From: JBHEBG01 sp046557915
GTDB lineage: Bacteria; Bacteroidota; Bacteroidia; Flavobacteriales; Flavobacteriaceae
Reading direction: 5' to 3'
Length of the DNA stretch: 64,000 nt
NCBI RefSeq assembly: GCF_046557915.1
Contig: NZ_JBHEBG010000002.1
Coordinates: 310,001 to 374,000 of the forward strand
Below the pieces are notes generated by a model, which worked only from the letters and a program-made list of their open reading frames with translations, searched no databases and had not been told where the DNA came from. The position numbers and the translations under genes were made by a program. Below, piece after piece: positions 44,140 to 52,538 of the stretch (position 1 is its first letter; each line of letters opens with the position of its first letter).

Positions 44140-44689
44140 GTTGGTCCCGCTAATGCTGTTGTTTGTCTGCGGTTGTACAAACCTCCCTGATAACACATTG
44201 CGTGTAGCAAAAAAATCGCTAGTACTACATCCTACTGAGGGAAAATGGTACTACAATGAACTTCCTTTTAGCGGGGAGGCGGTTGTTTTTTATCCAAATG
44301 GCCTAATGGCAGAAATTGTACGCTATAAAGGAGGAAAAAAAGATGGGATGTCCCAAAAATGGTTCGAAGACGGATCTAAGCAGCGAGAGGCCACTTATTG
44401 TAGTAATAGGTTGCAAGGGGTGGTTAAATCCTGGTGGCCCAATTGTGTACTGAGTGCAAAATCTTACTATAGCAATGGGATTCGGCAGGGCATTCAGAGC
44501 AAATGGTACCCAAACGGGCAATTATCCAGACAAAACCGTATTGTAGACGGAAAGGAAGAAGGATTGCAGCAGGCTTGGCGAAGAAATGGAAAGCTTTACG
44601 CCAATTATGAAGCCAAAAATGGGAGGGTCTTTGGTTTAAAACGGTCTAATCTATGTTATGCCTTGAAAGATGAAATTGTACAACGTTAA
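44081..44689 (+). CDS. MORN/YwqK-type repeat lipoprotein
   Basis: About 202 residues, with the start uncertain (ATG 44066, 44081, 44153 or TTG 44141); a lipobox LFVCGC fits any of them. The body has repeated units of the kind KWYYNELPFSG, VFYPNGLMAE, KWFEDGSKQRE, SWWPNCVLSAK and KWYPNGQLSRQ, the MORN-like pattern called YwqK antitoxin in some annotations. Here it is secreted, so an antitoxin role is unlikely. It overlaps YHYH upstream and SCO downstream (20 bp), indicating a tight operon. Confidence 0.75.
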   Translation: MPITLFFREIIKARLATSIKLVPLMLLFVCGCTNLPDNTLRVAKKSLVLHPTEGKWYYNELPFSGEAVVFYPNGLMAEIVRYKGGKKDGMSQKWFEDGSKQREATYCSNRLQGVVKSWWPNCVLSAKSYYSNGIRQGIQSKWYPNGQLSRQNRIVDGKEEGLQQAWRRNGKLYANYEAKNGRVFGLKRSNLCYALKDEIVQR

Positions 44690-45359
44690 GATTTGGATGC
44701 TGATACTTATTTGGGCCTTCATGGCCTTAAATTGCAAGCAATCTAGAGAACCGGTAAAGGAACGTACAAGTAGAACCGAGGTGCTTCCGTATTATAACGA
44801 GGCATCTTTTAGTCCTCATTGGTTTTCTAAAAATAGCGATTCCATAAACGCATTGCATCGTATTCCAAGATTTCGACTCATCAATCAGCTCGGGGATACT
44901 ATCACTGAAGAGACCTTTGCCGACAAAATTTATGTTGTGGATTTCTTCTTTACATCTTGCCCGGGTATTTGTCCTAAAATGACTTCCAATATGGCATTGA
45001 TACAGGAAGCCTTTAAGAAGGACAATGGTGTGCTGCTGCTGTCCCATTCAGTGACCCCGGAGATAGATTCCGTCCCTATATTAAGAAACTATGGAGAAGA
45101 TAAAGGAGTGCAGCCCAATAAATGGCACTTGGCAACGGGAGAAAGAAAACAAATATATGATCTTGGTCGCTATGCCTATTTTGTTGAGGAAGATTTAGGC
45201 ATTACAAAAGATGAGAACGATTTTTTGCATACTGAAAATTTTATATTGATAGATAAAAGTAAACACATTAGAGGTATTTACAATGGTCTTAACAAGACTG
45301 CCATTTCACAATTGATAGCAGATATAAAAACGTTGCAAAAGGAAACTACCCTAAAATAA
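44670..45359 (+). CDS. SCO-family copper-binding protein
   Basis: A 229-residue thioredoxin-fold lipoprotein (lipobox LNC at C22). The copper site is C97-x3-C101 in FFTSCPGICPKM, and a late His in NDFLHTENF completes the SCO1/SenC triad. Such proteins deliver copper to the CuA centre of cytochrome oxidase or act as periplasmic redox sensors. Its start overlaps the MORN-like gene by 20 bp. The 3' end overlaps a decayed DUF5916 fragment on the opposite strand, which may reflect a past rearrangement. Confidence 0.9.
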   Translation: MKLYNVKIWMLILIWAFMALNCKQSREPVKERTSRTEVLPYYNEASFSPHWFSKNSDSINALHRIPRFRLINQLGDTITEETFADKIYVVDFFFTSCPGICPKMTSNMALIQEAFKKDNGVLLLSHSVTPEIDSVPILRNYGEDKGVQPNKWHLATGERKQIYDLGRYAYFVEEDLGITKDENDFLHTENFILIDKSKHIRGIYNGLNKTAISQLIADIKTLQKETTLK

Positions 45360-45598
45360 TCGCGTAAAAATTGTAGGCCCCAAATCTGTTCTTTATCCTT
45401 TCCGAAACGGAGCTGACCAAGCGATATGCGCATTTCTGCTGTTCAGCCCAAACCATCGATTTGTGTTTTAACATACCAAATGGGGTTCCAACTGTCGTCC
45501 CAAGTTTCGCCGTTGTTAGAAATTGGCTCATCACTTTCAAAACCATCATGCCTAGAAAAGACGATACCCAAGCCATGCTTTGTTGAAAAAAAAGCCAT
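45349..45598 (-). pseudogene. remnant of a DUF5916-family gene
   Basis: On the minus strand one frame reads NNGETWDDSWNPIWYVKT, then GLG, a TGA stop (45445-45443), then TAEMRISLGQLRFGKDKEQ and IWGLQFLRDYFR. This aligns with TWNPIWYAKS, EGWTGEMKVPLSQLRFG and VWGLQVVRNYF of the intact DUF5916 gene at 56589-59237. The stop is where a Trp codon (TGG) is expected. Only about 65 codons are recognisable between about 45538 and 45349; the remainder of a ~800-residue protein is missing. No start or downstream barrel is present. It partly overlaps the SCO gene end. Confidence 0.75.
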
Positions 45599-45680
45599 GG
45601 ATTCGTATTATGTAATAGTATGCTATCAAAAAAGGGGATATTTTAGATACCTGAATAAAGATGATCAGTTAATATAGATT

Positions 45681-46979
45681 ATGGCCTTAAAGGTGGTAGA
45701 ATTATTTGCGGGAGTAGGGGGTTTTAGAATTGGGCTGGAAGGTTATCCCAGAAGAAAAGATTGTAATTACGAAGTAATCTGGAGCAACCAATGGGAGCCT
45801 AGTACCAAAAAGCAACAGGCAAGCCGGATATATAAAAACCGTTGGCCACAAGCCGAACATAGTGTAGAGAACATTGCTGATGTGGTAGAAAACAAATGGC
45901 ATACCATTCCGGATCATGACCTGCTGGTAGGTGGGTTTCCATGTCAGGATTATTCCGTGGCCACAAGTCTAAAAAATTCCGAAGGACTAATCGGTAAAAA
46001 AGGCGTATTATGGTGGAGTATAGAGGCCATTCTAAGAAAAAAAGTGAACAAACCCAAGTATTTGCTTTTAGAAAATGTAGATCGCCTTTTAAAATCTCCA
46101 TCTAAACAGCGTGGGCGCGACTTTGCCGTTATGCTGGCTTCCCTCAACAATTTGGGTTACGCCGTGGAATGGCGCGTAATAAATGCCGCTGAATATGGAA
46201 TGCCACAACGCAGAAGACGGATTTTTATACTGGCCTACCACCAAGATTCCGGACTATACAATAGGATGGTCCAAACCACTGAGAAAGAAAATTGGTTGCA
46301 AACCGATGGGGTTTTTGCACATGCTTTTCAGATAAAGACTTTTAACGATAACAGTTACCAAGGTACCTTGGAAGAGGATCTTGCAGCGGTATCCGCTACT
46401 TTTAATCTGGGAGGTAAGGCAAGCCCTTTTTTAAATAGTGGTCTTATGTATAAGGGCACCTATGTAACCAACAAAAGTTTTCCCGATTATACCGGGCCGC
46501 GTACTACCTTAGGAGATATTTTGCTTGAGGAATCGTTGGTGCCGGAATCTTTTTTTATTCGGGATGAGGACATTCATAGTCCCAAAGGATGGAAATATCT
46601 TAAAGGTGCCAAAAACGAAGCCCGATACAACAAAAAGTTAGATTTCCACTACACTTACATAGAGGGTGGTATGGTGTTCCCTGAAGCGCTGGACAATGCA
46701 TCGCGTACAATTATTACCAAGGAAGGGGGGAAGACCCCCACAAGATTTAAGCATGTGGTGCAGCAGGGAGGAAGGCTTAGACGATTAACCCCGATAGAGT
46801 TGGAACGTTTAAATATGTTTCCGGATAATCACACCGAATTAAATGGGGTATCGGCCACCAAAAGAGCCTTTCTAATGGGCAATGCCTTGGTTGTTGGCAT
46901 AATAGATCGATTGGGAAAAATCCTTGATCAACAAATACATCAGAAAACACATACCCTTCATAGAGAAGATGGTTTGTAA
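45681..46979 (+). CDS. DNA (cytosine-5) methyltransferase, solitary
   Basis: A 432-residue C5-cytosine methyltransferase. Motif I is VVELFAGVGGFRIGLEG (5-21). The catalytic motif IV is GGFPCQDYSVA with C88. Motif VI is LLENVDRLL (ENV at 131-133), motif VIII is QRRRRIFIL (176-184), motif IX is RLRRLTPIELERLNMFP, and motif X is MGNALVVGIIDRLG. All key residues are present, so it should methylate the C5 of cytosine. The target-recognition region (about 200-350) does not reveal the site. No restriction endonuclease or Vsr gene is adjacent, so it is an orphan methylase in this window. Confidence 0.92.
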   Translation: MALKVVELFAGVGGFRIGLEGYPRRKDCNYEVIWSNQWEPSTKKQQASRIYKNRWPQAEHSVENIADVVENKWHTIPDHDLLVGGFPCQDYSVATSLKNSEGLIGKKGVLWWSIEAILRKKVNKPKYLLLENVDRLLKSPSKQRGRDFAVMLASLNNLGYAVEWRVINAAEYGMPQRRRRIFILAYHQDSGLYNRMVQTTEKENWLQTDGVFAHAFQIKTFNDNSYQGTLEEDLAAVSATFNLGGKASPFLNSGLMYKGTYVTNKSFPDYTGPRTTLGDILLEESLVPESFFIRDEDIHSPKGWKYLKGAKNEARYNKKLDFHYTYIEGGMVFPEALDNASRTIITKEGGKTPTRFKHVVQQGGRLRRLTPIELERLNMFPDNHTELNGVSATKRAFLMGNALVVGIIDRLGKILDQQIHQKTHTLHREDGL

Positions 46980-47034
46980 TGCATTCTATGCTAAGCAAGA
47001 GCAAGGACTAGGTACTTAAAACTTAAAAGGGACC

Positions 47035-47838
47035 TTAGTACAAAACTGGGTTTAATGGCGTGTTGATTACCTCTCCAATATTTGCGCCGGGGCACCAGGT
47101 ATTCCAATCATTCATTTGACCATCATTGGAGGGTTCTTTTAGTTTCATGTCCCGATCCATATAAATGATGGTCATCACCTTTCGCATTTGTTCTGTGCTA
47201 TTGGCACCGGCCCTATGAAATACCCACCCCGAGTGAAAACTGATTTCACCAATTTCAAAAGGTTCAATAACGTGGGTATAGTCGGTTACCTTCAATCGTT
47301 TTTGTATTTGCGCCTCACTTTCATCGCTAATGGCAAGTTCCCTGCCATCCATTATTTTGTGGCTCCCCGCACTAAACTCCAAAGGGCCCATATTTAAAGG
47401 GGTTGCCTGTAAGGGAATCCAAGCCGTTATAGTTTTGTCGGTTTCCAATGGCCAATAGTATTGATCGGCATGCCAGGGGGTAATACCACCTCCGGCTTCT
47501 TTAAAAAGGGCCTGGTCATGATAAAGTCGTACACCATCTACTTGCATTAAATCCGCAGCTATTTTGGCAATGCGTTTGCTGAACACAAACTCTTTAATAG
47601 CCTCATCTTTTGTCCATAAATTAAACAACTGCAAAAAGGCCTTCCCATAGGTATCGCGTTGCTCCATAGGCACTTCTTCGCTATTTAATTCGTTTACCTT
47701 GTCAGAAATTATGGTATTGTAATGGGCAAGAGTATCCTTATCCAAAACTTGTTTTAGTTTAATATACCTATTCTTTTGGTAGAATTTAATTTCTGCTTCG
47801 GAGACCGTATATTCTTGATCCAAATTTAAACCTTTCAT
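47035..47838 (-). CDS. phytanoyl-CoA dioxygenase (PhyH)-family oxygenase
   Basis: A 267-residue Fe(II)/2-oxoglutarate oxygenase. The iron ligands are H123-x-D125 in PWHADQYYWP and H208 in WVFHRAGAN. GPLEFSAGSHK lies in the jelly-roll core. The family hydroxylates small or lipid substrates, such as ectoine or phytanoyl groups. It is divergent from an AraC-type regulator (134 bp), a layout in which the regulator usually controls the oxygenase in response to a small effector. Substrate unknown. Confidence 0.88.
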   Translation of the reverse strand: MKGLNLDQEYTVSEAEIKFYQKNRYIKLKQVLDKDTLAHYNTIISDKVNELNSEEVPMEQRDTYGKAFLQLFNLWTKDEAIKEFVFSKRIAKIAADLMQVDGVRLYHDQALFKEAGGGITPWHADQYYWPLETDKTITAWIPLQATPLNMGPLEFSAGSHKIMDGRELAISDESEAQIQKRLKVTDYTHVIEPFEIGEISFHSGWVFHRAGANSTEQMRKVMTIIYMDRDMKLKEPSNDGQMNDWNTWCPGANIGEVINTPLNPVLY

Positions 47839-47921
47839 GAAGTCTATAATTTAATTAGTACTAAACTACATGTGAAAATTGATTTACAATTACCCAATTT
47901 TAACCAAAAACATGCATATAC

Positions 47922-47931
47922 TATCATGATA
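47922..47931. promoter_or_regulatory. short palindrome in the PhyH/AraC divergent promoter
   Basis: TATCATGATA is a perfect 10-bp palindrome 41 bp before the AraC start. It is a candidate operator, but palindromes this short in AT-rich DNA can occur by chance. Confidence 0.3.
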
Positions 47932-47971
47932 ACATATTTTATGGTATATTTTGGGGTAAAATAAGATATTT

Positions 47972-48829
47972 TTGAAACCAGAATTAGAAATTATACCGCT
48001 ATTACAACAAGATCATTCCTTTAATTTTTTTAAGGTCAATGAAGATCGGTTAGAGCCAAAATGGCATTACCATCCAGAATTGGAGCTTACTTTAATCAAT
48101 AGAGGTACTGGTACTCGTTTTGTAGGTGATAGTATTGCGCAGTATTATGATATGGATTTAGTACTATTGGGCGAAAACCTACCACATCATTGGGTGTCTC
48201 ATAATGATGGTGGAAACAATCCTCAGGAAGCTGCAGTTTTTCAGTTCAACAAACAAACCTTATATAGGCTGCCGGAGTGTAGGCAATTTTCAGATTTGTT
48301 CCAAAAGGCCAATTTTGGGTTGCAGTATTTGGCGCCCAAAAAAGAACTGTTAGATCTGATGCTCTCTTTTGATGAATACCAGGGCATAGAACAAGTTAGT
48401 GTTTTGCTCAAAATCTTACATGTGTTGATGTTCGATGAGAACTATCAGAAACTCTCCACTATCGATTACAATACAAAACAGATAAACAATCGGCATGAGA
48501 CCAAAATATCCAGGACCACCAAATATGTACTGGAGAATTTGGATAAATCCCTGAGCGTTGAAAAAATGGCGCAGTATACCAATCTTACCCCGGAATCTTT
48601 TTGTAGGTGGTTTAAAAAATCTTTTGGGAATACCTTTGTTACTTTTTTAAATACGGCAAGGGTAGAAAAAGCTTGTCAGTACCTATTGCAAACTGATTGG
48701 AATATTTCTGAAATAGCATTTCTTACAGGTTTTGAAAGTGTAGGGCATTTTAACAGGACCTTTAAAAAAATTAAAGGGAGAAGTCCTAGGGAGTTTATCC
48801 AGGGATTTAATAAAATGAGCCATCTCTAA
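47972..48829 (+). CDS. AraC-family regulator with cupin-type sensor
   Basis: A 285-residue regulator. The N-terminal half has cupin strands (WHYHPELELTLI, with His residues typical of a ligand pocket). The C-terminal half (about 180-285) has two helix-turn-helix motifs, ending WNISEIAFLTGFESVGHFNR and RTFKKIKGRSPREF. The start is a TTG at 47972; no in-frame ATG lies close to the conserved KPELEIIPLLQ opening. It is divergent from the PhyH gene. A TATCATGATA palindrome (47922-47931) lies in the shared promoter. Confidence 0.85.
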   Translation: MKPELEIIPLLQQDHSFNFFKVNEDRLEPKWHYHPELELTLINRGTGTRFVGDSIAQYYDMDLVLLGENLPHHWVSHNDGGNNPQEAAVFQFNKQTLYRLPECRQFSDLFQKANFGLQYLAPKKELLDLMLSFDEYQGIEQVSVLLKILHVLMFDENYQKLSTIDYNTKQINNRHETKISRTTKYVLENLDKSLSVEKMAQYTNLTPESFCRWFKKSFGNTFVTFLNTARVEKACQYLLQTDWNISEIAFLTGFESVGHFNRTFKKIKGRSPREFIQGFNKMSHL

Positions 48830-48857
48830 TATTTGTACCGTCATGAAATGCTATAAA

Positions 48858-48889
48858 AAAACTTCCCTGGAGTTTTCCAAGGAAGTTTT
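48858..48889. terminator. bidirectional intrinsic terminator
   Basis: Stem arms AAAACTTCC (48858-48866) and GGAAGTTTT (48881-48889), extended inward by TGG/CCA after one mismatch, with loop AGTTTT. It sits between the convergent AraC and fasciclin genes with A and T runs on both sides, so it can end transcription from both strands. Confidence 0.8.
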
Positions 48890-48912
48890 GAAATTAATTA
48901 AACAATCCAATA

Positions 48913-51411
48913 TCAGTGGCTAGGTGGACTCAGAAGATCTAATACTTCTTGTGGCAACAAAACCTTATCAATAATATGTACTATGCCGTTACTGGCTTCA
49001 TTATCCGGGCCTACAATGTCGGCATTGTCGTTGGTTTTATCCTTTATACGAATTGGATGGCCCGGAATGGCTTCAAAGGATTCGCCCTGTAGGGTAAAAA
49101 TCTCGGTATGACTGGTAAGATCTCCCGAAGCAACTGCAATACCGGGCACCACATGATAGCTAAGTACTTTGGCCAATAGTTCTTTTTCTGCTTGCGTATC
49201 AAAATCGGCCAGACTGTGGAAATCATCACCCAAGGCGTCCAACAATTCTACAAAAGCGTGGTTGGTAGGTGCAAAGACAGTAAAGGGTCCATTACCTCCC
49301 AAGGTTGCTACAAAGCCTGCGTCGGCTTGTATTAGGGCAGCCACCAAAAGATCCAAATCACTTACCGACTGTGCCAACTGCACAATATTCGGTGTTGGTG
49401 GATTAAGGATATCCAATACCTCTTGCGGCAACAGTACTTTGTTGATAATATGCACCACACCGTTGCTAGCTTCATTATCTGGGCCTACCACTTCGGCGGG
49501 TGTATGTGTGGCATCTTCAATAAAGACTCCTCCGCTTAGACTTACCGTAACATTTTCGCCTTGTTCCGTGGTAATTTGTTGTCCATTGCTTAAGTCGGTG
49601 GAAAAGGCTGCAATACCTGATACTACATGATAAGTGAGTACTTTTACCAAGAGCTCTTTTTCGGCCGGGGTATCAAAATCCGCTAGGCTATGAAAGTCAT
49701 CTCCCAGAGCGTGTAGCAAATCTGTAAAGGCGGCATTGGTAGGTGCAAATACGGTAAAGGGCCCCATTCCGGATAGTGTTTCAACCAAACCGGCATCGGC
49801 CGTGCCCAATGCTTCTACCAAAAGGCTGAGATCGTCGGTGGCAACGGCAATATCCACAATTGTTCCCAGGCTCATCGCAGCCAAAAGATCTAATACCTCT
49901 TGTGGCAACAGTACTTTGTTGACAATATGCACCACACCGTTGCTAGCTTCATTATCTGGGCCTACCACTTCAGCGGGCATATCCGTAGCATCTTTAATAA
50001 AGACACCACCGGTAAGGGCAACGCTTACGTTTTCGCCCTGCTCTGTGGTTATCTCCTGACCTTCGCTCAGATCAGTAGAAAAAGCTGCAGTACCGGCCAC
50101 AACATGATAGGTAAGTACTTTTACCAAAAGCTCTTTTTCGCCCGGGCTATCAAAGTCGGCCAGACTAGTGTAGTCATCGCCTAACGCATCTAAAAGCGCT
50201 ACAAATGCTGCATTGGTAGGCGCAAAGACGGTAAATGGTCCGTCCCCACCCAACAGTTGTACAAGACCTGCATCTGCGGTACCCAATGCATCAACCAACA
50301 AACTAAGGTCGTCCGTAGCTACAGCCAGTTCCACAATATTTTTAAGAGCCAAACTGGCTACAAAGTCGATGGCAGATTGCGGTAATAGTACCTTATCAAT
50401 TGTATGTGCTACCCCATTGGAAGCCATAATATCCGTACCTGTAATATTAGCATCTGTGTCGGAAGCATCACCGATGACAAACGTTTCTCCAGAAGCAATA
50501 ACCTCCAAGGAGTTATCGGGTAGGGCAGTTGGTACCGTTCCGGCTCCTAAATCGGCTTCCAATACTTTAACCGGCAATACGTGGTAGAGAAGAATATCTT
50601 TCAATAGTTGTATTTCGGCTTCCTCATCAAAATCGTCTAAACTGTTGTAGTTATCTCCCAATACTCCGAGAAGGGCTATAAAAGCGTCGTCTGTGGGGGC
50701 AAAGACTGTAAACGGCCCTTCGCCCTTAAGTGTGTCTACAAGACCGGCCTTTATAACTGCAGCCTCTAGCAAGGATAGACTTTCTGTATTGATAACGACA
50801 TCTACCAGGTCATCCCCATCGCTATCATTTAGGGCATCAATAATTTCTTGTGGCAATAATACTTTGTTTATGGCATGCACTACTCCGTTGCTGGTCTCTA
50901 CATTGGCAAGTACTACTTCGGCATCAACATCGGTTGCATCTTGTATAAACACACCACCTTCTAAATTTACCGTTAGTTTTTCCCCTTGCACTGTAGTAAG
51001 TTCTTGCCCATCACTTAGATCGGAAGAAGTGGCTGCGATATCCGGAATAACATGATACTTAAGAATAGTGGCGAGTATGGCCCTATCTGCCTCATCGTCA
51101 AAATCTTCGAGAGTACTATAATCGTCCAGGGATGCCAAAAGGGCATTAAAGGCATCATTGGTAGGAGCAAATACTGTAAAAGGTCCTTCACCGCTTAGGG
51201 TGCCAATAAGGTTAGAGGCATCACTTACATCTGCAGCGGTAAGGGCTGCTACAAGACTAGAGAGCAAATCTGTATCCTGTGCCGTTTCTACAATGTTTTT
51301 CTGGGATTCTTTTGCTGATCCGGCATCGTCGTCATTGTTTTCGCAAGACAAAACGAAAAGCGAAAAAACACTTAAGAGCAAGACGCTCTTCATGTGGAGA
51401 ATTTTTTTCAT
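48913..51411 (-). CDS. fasciclin lipoprotein with five FAS1 domains
   Basis: An 832-residue lipoprotein. The signal peptide ends in the lipobox VLSC, followed by an acidic spacer. Five FAS1 domains of about 150 residues start near NIVETAQDTD, VDVVINTESL, NIVELAVATDD, TIVDIAVATDD and NIVQLAQSVSD. Each has the conserved GPFTVFAPTNDAF-type H1 box and VVHAINKVLLPQ-type H2 box. FAS1 proteins mediate adhesion at surfaces. Domains 3 to 5 are highly similar to one another in protein and DNA, indicating recent duplication. ATG at 51411 or 51393. Confidence 0.93.
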   Translation of the reverse strand: MKKILHMKSVLLLSVFSLFVLSCENNDDDAGSAKESQKNIVETAQDTDLLSSLVAALTAADVSDASNLIGTLSGEGPFTVFAPTNDAFNALLASLDDYSTLEDFDDEADRAILATILKYHVIPDIAATSSDLSDGQELTTVQGEKLTVNLEGGVFIQDATDVDAEVVLANVETSNGVVHAINKVLLPQEIIDALNDSDGDDLVDVVINTESLSLLEAAVIKAGLVDTLKGEGPFTVFAPTDDAFIALLGVLGDNYNSLDDFDEEAEIQLLKDILLYHVLPVKVLEADLGAGTVPTALPDNSLEVIASGETFVIGDASDTDANITGTDIMASNGVAHTIDKVLLPQSAIDFVASLALKNIVELAVATDDLSLLVDALGTADAGLVQLLGGDGPFTVFAPTNAAFVALLDALGDDYTSLADFDSPGEKELLVKVLTYHVVAGTAAFSTDLSEGQEITTEQGENVSVALTGGVFIKDATDMPAEVVGPDNEASNGVVHIVNKVLLPQEVLDLLAAMSLGTIVDIAVATDDLSLLVEALGTADAGLVETLSGMGPFTVFAPTNAAFTDLLHALGDDFHSLADFDTPAEKELLVKVLTYHVVSGIAAFSTDLSNGQQITTEQGENVTVSLSGGVFIEDATHTPAEVVGPDNEASNGVVHIINKVLLPQEVLDILNPPTPNIVQLAQSVSDLDLLVAALIQADAGFVATLGGNGPFTVFAPTNHAFVELLDALGDDFHSLADFDTQAEKELLAKVLSYHVVPGIAVASGDLTSHTEIFTLQGESFEAIPGHPIRIKDKTNDNADIVGPDNEASNGIVHIIDKVLLPQEVLDLLSPPSH
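49431..49971 (-). repeat. near-identical 64-bp direct repeat inside fasciclin gene
   Basis: 49431-49494 and 49908-49971 differ at about one base. They encode the H2-box end of two successive FAS1 domains. The offset is 477 bp, or 159 codons, the length of one domain. This marks a recent tandem duplication or gene conversion. Confidence 0.8.
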
Positions 51412-51734
51412 AGTGTTCAGTTTTAATGTTGAAAATTGTTTTATAAATAAAAGTATTAAATCAACAATAAAACAAACACCTCTTGATTTAAAATATATCC
51501 ATTTTCATCAATATAGTAGGTTTTAATTGATTATTAGACTCTTTTATGACAATAAAGTCGAAATGTCAATGGTTTTGTTGACTTTTCATAAAAGATAAGT
51601 ATAAAGTAAATTGGTTGCGTTTGTTTAATCTTTTTTAATAATATTTTAACAAAAGATTATTTGAATACACCTTAGAATGACAAACAAATTCTTGATATCT
51701 AGTATGAATTGTAAGTAAGAGTATGGAGTATTGA
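51412..51734. other. 323-bp AT-rich intergenic region with large dyad structure
   Basis: Upstream of the fasciclin gene and downstream of the pseudouridine synthase gene, both on the minus strand. No gene is visible. It holds an outer 9-bp inverted repeat, CTTTTATGA (51541-51549) and TCATAAAAG (51586-51594), with an inner AAAGTC (51554-51559) and GACTTT (51580-51585). The structure lacks a T run, so terminator function is uncertain. No TAnnTTTG promoter was found by eye. Confidence 0.45.
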
Positions 51735-52304
51735 CTACAGTTTTACCAAAGGTTGTACTTCTCCTTCCGTTAAACCTTTCAAAACTATATCCCCGATGCG
51801 TACCCGTACCAATCGGAGTGTAGGAAAACCAACGGCAGCCGTCATTTTGCGTACTTGTCTAAACTTGCCCTCTTTTAATGTAATACTAATCCAACTGTTA
51901 GGGCGATGGCGACCTAGGCGTAACTGCGGACTTGGTGGCGGTAGGGCAGGGGAAGTGGTCAATTTGGTCACAGTACAAGGTTTGGTCTTATATTTTTTGC
52001 CTTCAAAACCGATGGTCACCCCAGCGCTCAACAACCTTATGGCCTCGGGTGTAATAACCCCATCCAATTGTACATGGTACTCTTTTTCAGTACCGTTACG
52101 GTTTATGGCATCACTAAGTTTCCCGTCCGTGGTAAGTAATAATAATCCTTCAGATTTTTCATCTAGCCTACCTATGGGCATAGTTCCCGTGGGAAAGTTG
52201 TGCATAGTACTTAAAAACTTTTTTTTACGCACTTCTCTTGCATCGTTGGAACTTAACTGGCTGAGTACGCCGTAAGGTTTGTAACATTTAAAATGTAAGT
52301 GCAC
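51735..52304 (-). CDS. rluE: RsuA/RluE-family pseudouridine synthase
   Basis: A 189-residue rRNA pseudouridine synthase without an S4 domain, the RluE-like layout. The catalytic segment is GRLDEKSEGLLLLTTDG with D48 as nucleophile. The N-terminus HFKCYKPYGVLSQ matches the KPYGVLS signature, and the C-terminus has KEGKFRQVRKMTAAVGFPTLRL-type features (RQVRKM). RluE isomerises a uridine in 23S rRNA (U2457 in E. coli). The site here is inferred from family resemblance. Confidence 0.85.
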   Translation of the reverse strand: MHLHFKCYKPYGVLSQLSSNDAREVRKKKFLSTMHNFPTGTMPIGRLDEKSEGLLLLTTDGKLSDAINRNGTEKEYHVQLDGVITPEAIRLLSAGVTIGFEGKKYKTKPCTVTKLTTSPALPPPSPQLRLGRHRPNSWISITLKEGKFRQVRKMTAAVGFPTLRLVRVRIGDIVLKGLTEGEVQPLVKL

Positions 52305-52538
52305 AATGGTCGTTTATGGACGCAAAGGTAAACAACCGCGTATTAATCTTTAATTATAACGCTATGGCGCGCTTTCCCTTTTGCCACTTATACAGTATAC
52401 ACTACCAATTATACATATTTTCTTACCATGCGGTTGGATATATCCTATTTTGGAAGTGTCAATCAATCAAAATGCGATCAGCTACCCCATAATCCTTTGC
52501 CATCCAAAGCAAATCGTTAACTCTAAATACCTTCCAGT

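Noticed and set aside
44081..44689. toxin-antitoxin reading of the YwqK-like gene
   Set aside because: The protein has a lipobox and sits in an exported-protein operon with no toxin partner, so an antitoxin role is not supported.
45426..45677. 83-residue plus-strand open frame before the DNA methyltransferase
   Set aside because: It covers the antisense of the DUF5916 remnant; the minus-strand frame has family similarity while this one has none.
45681..46979. complete restriction-modification system
   Set aside because: The neighbours are SCO/DUF5916 remnant and PhyH genes; no endonuclease, specificity subunit or Vsr-like gene is visible within several kb.
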